DNA of 64,000 nucleotides from Amphiduros pacificus (lineage: Eukaryota > Annelida > Polychaeta > Phyllodocida > Hesionidae). Under the pieces are notes generated by a model. That model worked only from the letters and a program-made list of their open reading frames with translations, had not been told where the DNA came from and ran no database searches. Below, in pieces: positions 1 to 14,200 of this stretch (position 1 is the stretch's first letter; every line of letters begins with the position of its first letter). The stretch is taken from positions 11,319,479 through 11,383,478 of the forward strand of contig OX439007.1 in NCBI GenBank assembly GCA_949316495.1, read 5' to 3'. Position numbers and translations under genes: made by a program.

Positions 1-3000
1 TGTCATCCTAAAGTAGGATATGCTTGGTTAGCTACTCATGTCATCCTAAAGTAGGATATACTTGGTTATCTACTCATGTCAACCTAAAGTAGGATATGCT
101 TGGTTAGCTACTCATGTCATCCTAAAGTAGGATATGTTTGGTTATCTACTCATGTCAACAAAAAGTAGGATATACTCGGTTAGCTACTCATGTCATCCTA
201 AAGTAGGATATACTTGGTTATCTACTCATGTCAACAAAAAGTAGGATATGCTTGGTCAGCTCCTCATGACATCCTAAAGTAGGATATGCTTGGTTAGCTA
301 CTCATGTCATCCTAAAGTAGGATATGTTTGGTCAGCTACTCATGTCATCCTAAAGTAGGATATGCTTGGTCAGCTCCTCATGTCATCCTGAAGTAGGATA
401 TGCTTGGTTAGCTACTCATGTCATCCTAAAGTAGGATATGTTTGGTGAGCTACTCATGTCAACCAAAAGTAGGATATGTTTGGTCAGCTACTCATGTCAT
501 CCTAAAGTAGGATATGCTTGGTTAGCTACTCATGTCATCCTAAAGTAGGATATGTTTGGTCAGCTACTCATGTCATCCTGAAGTAGGATATACTTGGTTA
601 TCTACTCATGTCATCGTAAAGTAGGATATGCTTGGTTAGCTACTCATGTCATCCTAAAGTAGGATATGCTTGGTTAGCTACTCATGTCAACCAAAAGTAG
701 GATATGTTTGGTTATCTACTCATGTCATCCAAAAGTAGGATATGTTTGGTCAGCTACTCATGTCATCCTAAAGTAGGATATGCTTGGTTAGCTACTCATG
801 TCATCCTTAAGTAGGATATGTTTGGTCAGCTACTCATGTCATCCTCAAGTAGGATATGCTTGGTTAGCTACTCATGTCATCCTAAAGTAGGATATGTTTG
901 GTCAGCTACTCATGTCAACCTAAAGTAGGATACACTTGGTCAGCTACTCATGTCATCCTAAAGTAGGATATGTTTGGTCAGCTACTCATGTCATCCTAAA
1001 GTAGGATATGCTTGGTTAGCTACTCATGTCAACCAAAAGTAGGATATGCTTGGTCAGCTACTCATGTCATCCTAAAGTAGGATATACTTGGTTATCTACT
1101 CATGTCAACAAAAAGTAGGATATGCTTGGTTATCTACTCATATCAACAAAAAGTAGGATATGCTTGGTTATCTACTCATGTCATCCTAAAGTAGGATATG
1201 CTTGGTTATCTACTCATGACATCCTAAAGTAGGATATACTTGGTTATCTACTCATGTCATCCTAAAGTAGGATATGCTTGGTCAGCTACTCATGTCATCC
1301 TAAAGTAGGATATGTTTGGTTAGCTACTCATGTCATCCTAAAGTGGGATATGTTTGGTTAGCTACTCATGTCATCCTAAAGTGGGATATGTTTGGTTATC
1401 TACTCATGTCAACAAAAAGTAGGATATGCTTGGTTAGCTACTCATGTCATCCTAAAGTAGGATATACTTGGTTATCTACTCATGTCAACCTAAAGTAGGA
1501 TATGCTTGGTTAGCTACTCATGTCATCCTAAAGTAGGATATGTTTGGTTATCTACTCATGTCAACAAAAAGTAGGATATACTTGGTTAGCTACTCATGTC
1601 ATCCTAAAGTAGGATATACTTGGTTATCTACTCATGTCAACAAAAAGTAGGATATGCTTGGTCAGCTCCTCATGACATCCTAAAGTAGGATATGCTTGGT
1701 TAGCTACTCATGTCATCCTAAAGTAGGATAGACTTGGTTATCTACTTGTGTCATCCTAAAGTAGGACATGCTTGGTTATCTACTCATGTCATCCTAAAGA
1801 AGGATATGCTTGGTTATCTACTCATGTCAACAAAAAGTAGGATATACTTGGTTATCTACTCATGTCATCCTAAAGTAGGATATGCTTGGTTATCTACTTG
1901 TGTCATCCTAAAGTAGGACATGCTTGGTTATCTACTCATGTCATCCTAAAGTAGGATATACTTGGTTATCTACTTGTGTCATCCTAAAGTAGGATATGCT
2001 TGGTTATCTACTCATGTCATCCTAAAGTAGGACATGCTTGGTTAGCTACTCATGTCATCCTAAAGTAGGATATGTTTGGTTATCTACTCATGTCATCCTA
2101 AAGTAGGATATGCTTGGTTATCTACTCATGTCATCCTAAAGTAGGATATGTTTGGTTAGCTACTCATGTCATCCTAAAGTGGGATATGTTTGGTTAGCTA
2201 CTCATGTCATCCTAAAGTGGGATATGTTTGGTTATCTACTCATGTCAACAAAAAGTAGGATATGCTTGGTTAGCTACTCATGTCATCCTAAAGTAGGATA
2301 TACTTGGTTATCTACTCATGTCAACCTAAAGTAGGATATGCTTGGTTAGCTACTCATGTCATCCTAAAGTAGGATATGTTTGGTTATCTACTCATGTCAA
2401 CAAAAAGTAGGATATACTTGGTTAGCTACTCATGTCATCCTAAAGTAGGATATACTTGGTTATCTACTCATGTCAACAAAAAGTAGGATATGCTTGGTCA
2501 GCTCCTCATGACATCCTAAAGTAGGATATGCTTGGTTAGCTACTCATGTCATCCTAAAGTAGGATAGACTTGGTTATCTACTTGTGTCATCCTAAAGTAG
2601 GACATGCTTGGTTATCTACTCATGTCATCCTAAAGAAGGATATGCTTGGTTATCTACTCATGTCAACAAAAAGTAGGATATACTTGGTTATCTACTCATG
2701 TCATCCTAAAGTAGGATATGCTTGGTTATCTACTTGTGTCATCCTAAAGTAGGACATGCTTGGTTATCTACTCATGTCATCCTAAAGTAGGATATACTTG
2801 GTTATCTACTTGTGTCATCCTAAAGTAGGACATGCTTGGTTATCTACTCATGTCATCCTAAAGTAGGATATACTTGGTTATCTACTCATGTCATCCTAAA
2901 GTAGGATATGCTTGGTTATCTACTCATGTCATCCTTAAGTAGGATATACTTGGTTATCTACTTGTGTCATCCTAAAGTAGGATATGCTTGGCTAGCTACT

Positions 3001-5256
3001 CATGTCATCCTAAAGTAGGATATACGTGGTTATCTACTTGTGTCATCCTAAAGTAGGATATGCTTGGTTATCTACTCATGACATCCTAAAGTAGGATATA
3101 CGTGGTTATCTACTTGTGTCATCCTAAAGTAGGATATGCTTGGTTAGCTACTCATGTCATCCTAAAGTAGGATATACTTGGTTATCTACTCATGTCAACC
3201 TAAAGTAGGATATGCTTGGTTAGCTACTCATGTCATCCTAAAGTAGGATATGTTTGGTTATCTACTCATGTCAACAAAAAGTAGGATATACTCGGTTAGC
3301 TACTCATGTCATCCTAAAGTAGGATATACTTGGTTATCTACTCATGTCAACAAAAAGTAGGATATGCTTGGTCAGCTCCTCATGACATCCTAAAGTAGGA
3401 TATGCTTGGTTAGCTACTCATGTCATCCTAAAGTAGGATATGTTTGGTCAGCTACTCATGTCATCCTAAAGTAGGATATGCTTGGTCAGCTCCTCATGTC
3501 ATCCTGAAGTAGGATATGCTTGGTTAGCTACTCATGTCATCCTAAAGTAGGATATGTTTGGTGAGCTACTCATGTCAACCAAAAGTAGGATATGTTTGGT
3601 CAGCTACTCATGTCATCCTAAAGTAGGATATGCTTGGTTAGCTACTCATGTCATCCTAAAGTAGGATATGTTTGGTCAGCTACTCATGTCATCCTGAAGT
3701 AGGATATACTTGGTTATCTACTCATGTCATCGTAAAGTAGGATATGCTTGGTTAGCTACTCATGTCATCCTAAAGTAGGATATGCTTGGTTAGCTACTCA
3801 TGTCAACCAAAAGTAGGATATGTTTGGTTATCTACTCATGTCATCCAAAAGTAGGATATGTTTGGTCAGCTACTCATGTCATCCTAAAGTAGGATATGCT
3901 TGGTTAGCTACTCATGTCATCCTTAAGTAGGATATGTTTGGTCAGCTACTCATGTCATCCTCAAGTAGGATATGCTTGGTTAGCTACTCATGTCATCCTA
4001 AAGTAGGATATGTTTGGTCAGCTACTCATGTCAACCTAAAGTAGGATACACTTGGTCAGCTACTCATGTCATCCTAAAGTAGGATATGTTTGGTCAGCTA
4101 CTCATGTCATCCTAAAGTAGGATATGCTTGGTTAGCTACTCATGTCAACCAAAAGTAGGATATGCTTGGTCAGCTACTCATGTCATCCTAAAGTAGGATA
4201 TACTTGGTTATCTACTCATGTCAACAAAAAGTAGGATATGCTTGGTTATCTACTCATATCAACAAAAAGTAGGATATGCTTGGTTATCTACTCATGTCAT
4301 CCTAAAGTAGGATATGCTTGGTTATCTACTCATGACATCCTAAAGTAGGATATACTTGGTTATCTACTCATGTCATCCTAAAGTAGGATATGCTTGGTCA
4401 GCTACTCATGTCATCCTAAAGTAGGATATGTTTGGTTAGCTACTCATGTCATCCTAAAGTGGGATATGTTTGGTTAGCTACTCATGTCATCCTAAAGTGG
4501 GATATGTTTGGTTATCTACTCATGTCAACAAAAAGTAGGATATGCTTGGTTAGCTACTCATGTCATCCTAAAGTAGGATATACTTGGTTATCTACTCATG
4601 TCAACCTAAAGTAGGATATGCTTGGTTAGCTACTCATGTCATCCTAAAGTAGGATATGTTTGGTTATCTACTCATGTCAACAAAAAGTAGGATATACTTG
4701 GTTAGCTACTCATGTCATCCTAAAGTAGGATATACTTGGTTATCTACTCATGTCAACAAAAAGTAGGATATGCTTGGTCAGCTCCTCATGACATCCTAAA
4801 GTAGGATATGCTTGGTTAGCTACTCATGTCATCCTAAAGTAGGATAGACTTGGTTATCTACTTGTGTCATCCTAAAGTAGGACATGCTTGGTTATCTACT
4901 CATGTCATCCTAAAGAAGGATATGCTTGGTTATCTACTCATGTCAACAAAAAGTAGGATATACTTGGTTATCTACTCATGTCATCCTAAAGTAGGATATG
5001 CTTGGTTATCTACTTGTGTCATCCTAAAGTAGGACATGCTTGGTTATCTACTCATGTCATCCTAAAGTAGGATATACTTGGTTATCTACTTGTGTCATCC
5101 TAAAGTAGGATATGCTTGGTTATCTACTCATGTCATCCTAAAGTAGGACATGCTTGGTTAGCTACTCATGTCATCCTAAAGTAGGATATGTTTGGTTATC
5201 TACTCATGTCATCCTAAAGTAGGATATGCTTGGTTATCTACTCATGTCATCCTAAA
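1..5256. repeat. Satellite segment duplicated at offset 3,116 bp (82 monomers)
   Basis: Bases 1 to about 2,140 reappear at 3,117 to about 5,256 with the same order of monomer variants. For example, the paired GTGGGATATGTTTGG monomers near 1,316 recur near 4,432. An additional 836-bp (22-monomer) repeat of the same variants lies at 1,316 and 2,152. Edges are judged from variant landmarks, not a full alignment. Confidence 0.85.
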
Positions 5257-8200
5257 GTAGGATATACTTGGTTATCTACTCATGTCATCCTAAAGTAGGA
5301 CATGCTTGGTTAGCTACTCATGTCATCCTAAAGTAGGATATGTTTGGTTATCTACTCATGTCATCCTAAAGTAGGATATGCTTGGTTATCTACTCATGTC
5401 ATCCTAAAGTAGGATATACTTGGTTATCTACTCATGTCATCCTAAAGTAGGATATGCTTGGTTATCTACTCATGTCATCCTAAAGTAGGATATACTTGGT
5501 TATCTACTTGTGTCATCCTAAAGTAGGATATGCTTGGCTAGCTACTCATGTCATCCTAAAGTAGGATATACTTGGTTATCTACTTGTGTCATCCTAAAGT
5601 AGGATATGCTTGGTTATCTACTCATGTCATCCTAAAGTAGGACATGCTTGGTTAGCTACTCATGTCATCCTAAAGTAGGATATGTTTGGTTATCTACTCA
5701 TGTCATCCTAAAGTAGGATATGCTTGGATATCTACTCATGTCATCCTAAAGTAGGATATACTTGGTTATCTACTCATGTCATCCTAAAGTAGGATATGCT
5801 TGGTTATCTACTCATGTCATCCTAAAGTAGGATATACTTGGTTATCTACTTGTGTCATCCTAAAGTAGGATATGCTTGGCTAGCTACTCATGTCATCCTA
5901 AAGTAGGATATACGTGGTTATCTACTTGTGTCATCCTAAAGTAGGACATGCTTGGTTATCTACTCATGTCATCCTAAAGTAGGATATGCTTGGTTATCTA
6001 CTTGTGTCATCCTAAAGTAGGATATGCTTGGCTAGCTACTCATGTCATCCTAAAGTATGATATGCTTGGTTATCTACTCATGTCATCCTAAAGTAGGATA
6101 TGCTTGGTTATCTACTCATGTCATCCTAAAGTAGAATATACTTGGTTATCTACTTGTGTCATCCTAAAGTAGGATATGCTTGATTAGCTACTCATGTCAT
6201 CCTAAAGTAGGATATGCTTGGTTATCTACTCATGTCATCCTAAAGTTGGATATGCTTGGTTATCTACTCATGTCATCCTAAAGTAGGATATACGTGGTTA
6301 TCTACTTGTGTCAACCTAAAGTAGGATATGCTTGGTTATCTACTCATGTCATCCTAAAAAAGGATATGCTTGGTTATCTACTCATGTCATCCTAAAGTAG
6401 GATATACTTGGTTATCTACTCATGTCATCCTAAAGTAGGATATGCTTGGTTATCTACTCATGTCATCCTAAAGTAGGATATACTTGGTTATCTACTCATG
6501 TCATCCTAAAGTAGGATATGTTTGGTTATCTACTCATGTCATCCTAAAGTAGGATATACTTGGTCAGCTACTCATGACATCCTAAAGTAGGATATGCTTG
6601 GTTATCTACTCATGTCATCCTAAAGTAGGATATGCTTGGGTATCTACTCATGTCAACCTAAAGTAGGATATGCTTGGTTAGCTACTCATGTCATCCTAAA
6701 GTAGGATATGTTTGGTTATCTACTCATGTCAACAAAAAGTAGGATATGCTTGGTTAGCTACTCATGTCATCCTAAAGTAGGATATACTTGGTTATCTACT
6801 CATGTCATCCTAAAGTAGGATATACTAGGTTATCTACTCATGTCATCCTAAAGTAGGATATGCTTGGTTATCTACTCATGTCATCCTAAAGTAGGATATA
6901 CTTGGTTATCTACTTGTGTCATCCTAAAGTAGGATATACTTGGTTATCTACTCATGTCATCCTAAAGTAGGATATACTTGGTTATCTACTCATGTCATCC
7001 TAAAGTAGGATATGCTTGATTAGCTACTCATGTCATCCTAAAGTAGGATATGCTTGGTTATCTACTCATGTCATCCTAAAGTTGGATATGCTTGGTTATC
7101 TACTCATGTCATCCTAAAGTAGGATATACGTGGTTATCTACTTGTGTCAACCTAAAGTAGGATATGCTTGGTTATCTACTCATGTCATACTAAAAAAGGA
7201 TATGCTTGGTTATCTACTCATGTCATCCTAAAGTAGGATATACTTGGTTATCTACTCATGTCATCCTAAAGTAGGATATGCTTGGTTATCTACTCATGTC
7301 ATCCTAAAGTAGGATATACTTGGTTATCTACTCATGTCATCCTAAAGTAGGATATGTTTGGTTATCTACTCATGTCATCCTAAAGTAGGATATACTTGGT
7401 CAGCTACTCATGACATCCTAAAGTAGGATATGCTTGGTTATCTACTCATGTCATCCTAAAGTAGGATATGCTTGGGTATCTACTCATGTCAACCTAAAGT
7501 AGGATATGCTTGGTTAGCTACTCATGTCATCCTAAAGTAGGATATGTTTGGTTATCTACTCATGTCAACAAAAAGTAGGATATGCTTGGTTAGCTACTCA
7601 TGTCATCCTAAAGTAGGATATACTTGGTTATCTACTCATGTCATCCTAAAGTAGGATATACTAGGTTATCTACTCATGTCATCCTAAAGTAGGATATGCT
7701 TGGTTATCTACTCATGTCATCCTAAAGTAGGATATACTTGGTTATCTACTTGTGTCATCCTAAAGTAGGATATACTTGGTTATCTACTCATGTCATCCTA
7801 AAGTAGGATATACTTGGTTATCTACTCATGTCATCCTAAAGTAGGATATGCTTGGTTATCTACTCATGTCATCCTAAAGTAGGATATGCTTGGTTAGCTA
7901 CTCATGTCATCCTAAAGTAGGATATGCTTGGTTATCTACTCATGTCATCCTAAAGTAGGATATGCCTGGTTATCTACTCATGTCATCCTAAAGTAGGATA
8001 TACTTGATTATCTACTTGTGTCATCCTAAAGTAGGATATGCTTGATTAGCTACTCATGTCATTCTAAAGTAGGATATACTTGCTTATCTACTCATGTCAA
8101 CCTAAAGTAGGATATGCTTGGTTATCTACTCATGTCATCCTAAAGTAGGATATACTTGGTTATCTACTCATGTCATCCTAAAGTAGGATATGTTTGGTTA

Positions 8201-11200
8201 TCTACTCATGTCATCCTAAAGTAGGATATACTTGGTCAGCTACTCATGACATCCTAAAGTAGGATATGCTTGGTTATCTACTCATGTCATCCTAAAGTAG
8301 GATATGCTTGGGTATCTACTCATGTCAACCTAAAGTAGGATATGCTTGGTTAGCTACTCATGTCATCCTAAAGTAGGATATGTTTGGTTATCTACTCATG
8401 TCAACAAAAAGTAGGATATGCTTGGTTAGCTACTCATGTCATCCTAAAGTAGGATATACTTGGTTATCTACTCATGTCATCCTAAAGTAGGATATACTAG
8501 GTTATCTACTCATGTCATCCTAAAGTAGGATATGCTTGGTTATCTACTCATGTCATCCTAAAGTAGGATATACTTGGTTATCTACTTGTGTCATCCTAAA
8601 GTAGGATATACTTGGTTATCTACTCATGTCATCCTAAAGTAGGATATGTTTGGTCAGCTACTCATGTCATCCTAAAGTAGGATATGCTTGGTTAGCTACT
8701 CATGTCATCCTAAAGTAGGATATGTTTGGTCAGCTACTCATGTCATCCTAAAGTAGGATATGCTTGGTCAGCTCCTCATGTCATCCTGAAGTAGGATATG
8801 CTTGGTTAGCTACTCATGTCATCCTAAAGTAGGATATGTTTGGTGAGCTACTCATGTCAACCAAAAGTAGGATATGTTTGGTCAGCTACTCATGTCATCC
8901 TAAAGTAGGATATGCTTGGTTAGCTACTCATGTCATCCTAAAGTAGGATATGTTTGGTCAGCTACTCATGTCATCCTAAAGTAGGATATACTTGGTTATC
9001 TACTCATGTCATCGTAAAGTAGGATATGCTTGGTTATCTACTCATGTCATCCTAAAGTAGGATATGCTTGGTTAGCTACTCATGTCAACCAAAAGTAGGA
9101 TATGTTTGGTTATCTACTCATGTCATCCTAAAGTAGGATATGTTTGGTCAGCTACTCATGTCATCCTAAAGTAGGATATGCTTGGTTAGCTACTCATGTC
9201 ATCCTAAAGTAGGATATGTTTGGTCAGCTACTCATGTCATCCTCAAGTAGGATATGCTTGGTTAGCTACTCATGTCATCCTAAAGTAGGATATGTTTGGT
9301 CAGCTACTCATGTCAACCTAAAGTAGGATACACTTGGTCAGCTACTCATGTCATCCTAAAGTAGGATATGTTTGGTCAGCTACTCATGTCATCCTAAAGT
9401 AGGATATGCTTGGTTAGCTACTCATGTCAACCAAAAGTAGGATATGCTTGGTCAGCTACTCATGTCATCCTAAAGTAGGATATACTTGGTTATCTACTCA
9501 TGTCAACAAAAAGTAGGATATGCTTGGTTATCTACTCATGTCAACAAAAAGTAGGATATGCTTGGTTATCTACTCATGTCATCCTAAAGTAGGATATGCT
9601 TGGTTATCTACTCATGATATCCTAAAGTAGGATATACTTGGTTATCTACTCATGTCATCCTAAAGTAGGATATGCTTGGTCAGCTACTCGTGTCATCCTA
9701 AAGTAGGATATGTTTGGTTAGCTACTCATGTCATCCTAAAGTGGGATATGTTTGGTTAGCTACTCATGTCATCCTAAAGTGGGATATGTTTGGTTATCTA
9801 CTCATGTCAACAAAAAGTAGGATATGCTTGGTTAGCTACTCATGTCATCCTAAAGTAGGATATACTTGGTTATCTACTCATGTCAACCTAAAGTAGGATA
9901 TGCTTGGTTAGCTACTCATGTCATCCTAAAGTAGGATATCTTTGGTTATCTACTCATGTCAACAAAAAGTAGGATATACTTGGTTAGCTACTCATGTCAT
10001 CCTAAAGTAGGATATACTTGGTTATCTACTCATGTCAACAAAAAGTAGGATATGCTTGGTCAGCTCCTCATGACATCCTAAAGTAGGATATGCTTGGTTA
10101 GCTACTCATGTCATCCTAAAGTAGGATAGACTTGGTTATCTACTTGTGTCATCCTAAAGTAGGACATGCTTGGTTATCTACTCATGTCATCCTAAAGAAG
10201 GATATGCTTGGTTATCTACTCATGTCAACAAAAAGTAGGATATACTTGGTTATCTACTCATGTCATCCTAAAGTAGGATATGCTTGGTTATCTACTTGTG
10301 TCATCCTAAAGTAGGACATGCTTGGTTATCTACTCATGTCATCCTAAAGTAGGATATACTTGGTTATCTACTTCTGTCATCCTAAAGTAGGACATGCTTG
10401 GTTATCTACTCATGTCATCCTAAAGTAGGATATACTTGGTTATCTACTCATGTCATCCTAAAGTAGGATATGCTTGGTTATCTACTCATGTCATCCTTAA
10501 GTAGGATATACTTGGTTATCTACTCATGTCATCCTAAAGTAGGATATGCTTGGTTATCTACTCATGTCATCCTTAAGTAGGATATACTTGGTTATCTACT
10601 TGTGTCATCCTAAAGTAGGATATGCTTGGCTAGCTACTCATGTCATCCTAAAGTAGGATATACGTGGTTATCTACTTGTGTCATCCTAAAGTAGGATATG
10701 CTTGGTTATCTACTCATGACATCCTAAAGTAGGATATACGTGGTTATCTACTTGTGTCATCCTAAAGTAGGACATGCTTGGTTATCTACTCATGTCATCC
10801 TAAAGTAGGATATACTTGGTTATCTACTTGTGTCATCCTAAAGTAGGATATGCTTGGCTAGCTACTCATGTCATCCTAAAGTATGATATGCTTGGTTATC
10901 TACTCATGTCATCCTAAAGTAGGATATGCTTGGTTATCTACTCATGTCATCCTAAAGTAGAATATACTTGGTTATCTACTTGTGTCATCCTAAAGTAGGA
11001 TATGCTTGATTAGCTACTCATGTCATCCTAAAGTAGGATATGCTTGGTTATCTACTCATGTCATCCTAAAGTTGGATATGCTTGGTTATCTACTCATGTC
11101 ATCCTAAAGTAGGATATACGTGGTTATCTACTTGTGTCAACCTAAAGTAGGATATGCTTGGTTATCTACTCATGTCATCCTAAAGTAGAATATACTTGGT

Positions 11201-14200
11201 TATCTACTTGTGTCATCCTAAAGTAGGATATGCTTGATTAGCTACTCATGTCATCCTAAAGTAGGATATGCTTGGTTATCTACTCATGTCATCCTAAAGT
11301 AGGATATACTTGGTTATCTACTCATGTCATCCTAAAGTAGGATATGCTTGGTTATCTACTCATGTCATCCTAAAGTAGGATATACTTGGTTATCTACTCA
11401 TGTCATCCTAAAGTAGGATATGTTTGGTTATCTACTCATGTCATCCTAAAGTAGGATATACTTGGTCAGCTACTCATGACATCCTAAAGTAGGATATGCT
11501 TGGTTATCTACTCATGTCATCCTAAAGTAGGATATGCTTGGGTATCTACTCATGTCAACCTAAAGTAGGATATGCTTGGTTAGCTACTCATGTCATCCTA
11601 AAGTAGGATATGTTTGGTTATCTACTCATGTCAACAAAAAGTAGGATATGCTTGGTTAGCTACTCATGTCATCCTAAAGTAGGATATACTTGGTTATCTA
11701 CTCATGTCATCCTAAAGTAGGATATACTAGGTTATCTACTCATGTCATCCTAAAGTAGGATATGCTTGGTTATCTACTCATGTCATCCTAAAGTAGGATA
11801 TGCTTGGTTAGCTACTCATGTCATCCTAAAGTAGGATATGTTTGGTCAGCTACTCATGTCATCCTCAAGTAGGATATGCTTGGTTAGCTACTCATGTCAT
11901 CCTAAAGTAGGATATGTTTGGTCAGCTACTCATGTCAACCTAAAGTAGGATACACTTGGTCAGCTACTCATGTCATCCTAAAGTAGGATATGTTTGGTCA
12001 GCTACTCATGTCATCCTAAAGTAGGATATGCTTGGTTAGCTACTCATGTCAACCAAAAGTAGGATATGCTTGGTCAGCTACTCATGTCATCCTAAAGTAG
12101 GATATACTTGGTTATCTACTCATGTCAACAAAAAGTAGGATATGCTTGGTTATCTACTCATGTCAACAAAAAGTAGGATATGCTTGGTTATCTACTCATG
12201 TCATCCTAAAGTAGGATATGCTTGGTTATCTACTCATGACATCCTAAAGTAGGATATACTTGGTTATCTACTCATGTCATCCTAAAGTAGGATATGCTTG
12301 GTCAGCTACTCGTGTCATCCTAAAGTAGGATATGTTTGGTTAGCTACTCATGTCATCCTAAAGTGGGATATGTTTGGTTAGCTACTCATGTCATCCTAAA
12401 GTGGGATATGTTTGGTTATCTACTCATGTCAACAAAAAGTAGGATATGCTTGGTTAGCTACTCATGTCATCCTAAAGTAGGATATACTTGGTTATCTACT
12501 CATGTCAACCTAAAGTAGGATATGCTTGGTTAGCTACTCATGTCATCCTAAAGTAGGATATGTTTGGTTATCTACTCATGTCAACAAAAAGTAGGATATA
12601 CTTGGTTAGCTACTCATGTCATCCTAAAGTAGGATATACTTGGTTATCTACTCATGTCAACAAAAAGTAGGATATGCTTGGTCAGCTCCTCATGACATCC
12701 TAAAGTAGGATATGCTTGGTTAGCTACTCATGTCATCCTAAAGTAGGATAGACTTGGTTATCTACTTGTGTCATCCTAAAGTAGGACATGCTTGGTTATC
12801 TACTCATGTCATCCTAAAGAAGGATATGCTTGGTTATCTACTCATGTCAACAAAAAGTAGGATATACTTGGTTATCTACTCATGTCATCCTAAAGTAGGA
12901 TATGCTTGGTTATCTACTTGTGTCATCCTAAAGTAGGACATGCTTGGTTATCTACTCATGTCATCCTAAAGTAGGATATACTTGGTTATCTACTTGTGTC
13001 ATCCTAAAGTAGGACATGCTTGGTTATCTACTCATGTCATCCTAAAGTAGGATATACTTGGTTATCTACTCATGTCATCCTAAAGTAGGATATGCTTGGT
13101 TATCTACTCATGTCATCCTTAAGTAGGATATACTTGGTTATCTACTTGTGTCATCCTAAAGTAGGATATGCTTGGCTAGCTACTCATGTCATCCTAAAGT
13201 AGGATATACGTGGTTATCTACTTGTGTCATCCTAAAGTAGGATATGCTTGGTTATCTACTCATGACATCCTAAAGTAGGATATACGTGGTTATCTACTTG
13301 TGTCATCCTAAAGTAGGATATGCTTGGTTAGCTACTCATGTCATCCTAAAGTAGGATATACTTGGTTATCTACTCATGTCAACCTAAAGTAGGATATGCT
13401 TGGTTAGCTACTCATGTCATCCTAAAGTAGGATATGTTTGGTTATCTACTCATGTCAACAAAAAGTAGGATATACTCGGTTAGCTACTCATGTCATCCTA
13501 AAGTAGGATATACTTGGTTATCTACTCATGTCAACAAAAAGTAGGATATGCTTGGTCAGCTCCTCATGACATCCTAAAGTAGGATATGCTTGGTTAGCTA
13601 CTCATGTCATCCTAAAGTAGGATATGTTTGGTCAGCTACTCATGTCATCCTAAAGTAGGATATGCTTGGTCAGCTCCTCATGTCATCCTGAAGTAGGATA
13701 TGCTTGGTTAGCTACTCATGTCATCCTAAAGTAGGATATGTTTGGTGAGCTACTCATGTCAACCAAAAGTAGGATATGTTTGGTCAGCTACTCATGTCAT
13801 CCTAAAGTAGGATATGCTTGGTTAGCTACTCATGTCATCCTAAAGTAGGATATGTTTGGTCAGCTACTCATGTCATCCTGAAGTAGGATATACTTGGTTA
13901 TCTACTCATGTCATCGTAAAGTAGGATATGCTTGGTTAGCTACTCATGTCATCCTAAAGTAGGATATGCTTGGTTAGCTACTCATGTCAACCAAAAGTAG
14001 GATATGTTTGGTTATCTACTCATGTCATCCAAAAGTAGGATATGTTTGGTCAGCTACTCATGTCATCCTAAAGTAGGATATGCTTGGTTAGCTACTCATG
14101 TCATCCTTAAGTAGGATATGTTTGGTCAGCTACTCATGTCATCCTCAAGTAGGATATGCTTGGTTAGCTACTCATGTCATCCTAAAGTAGGATATGTTTG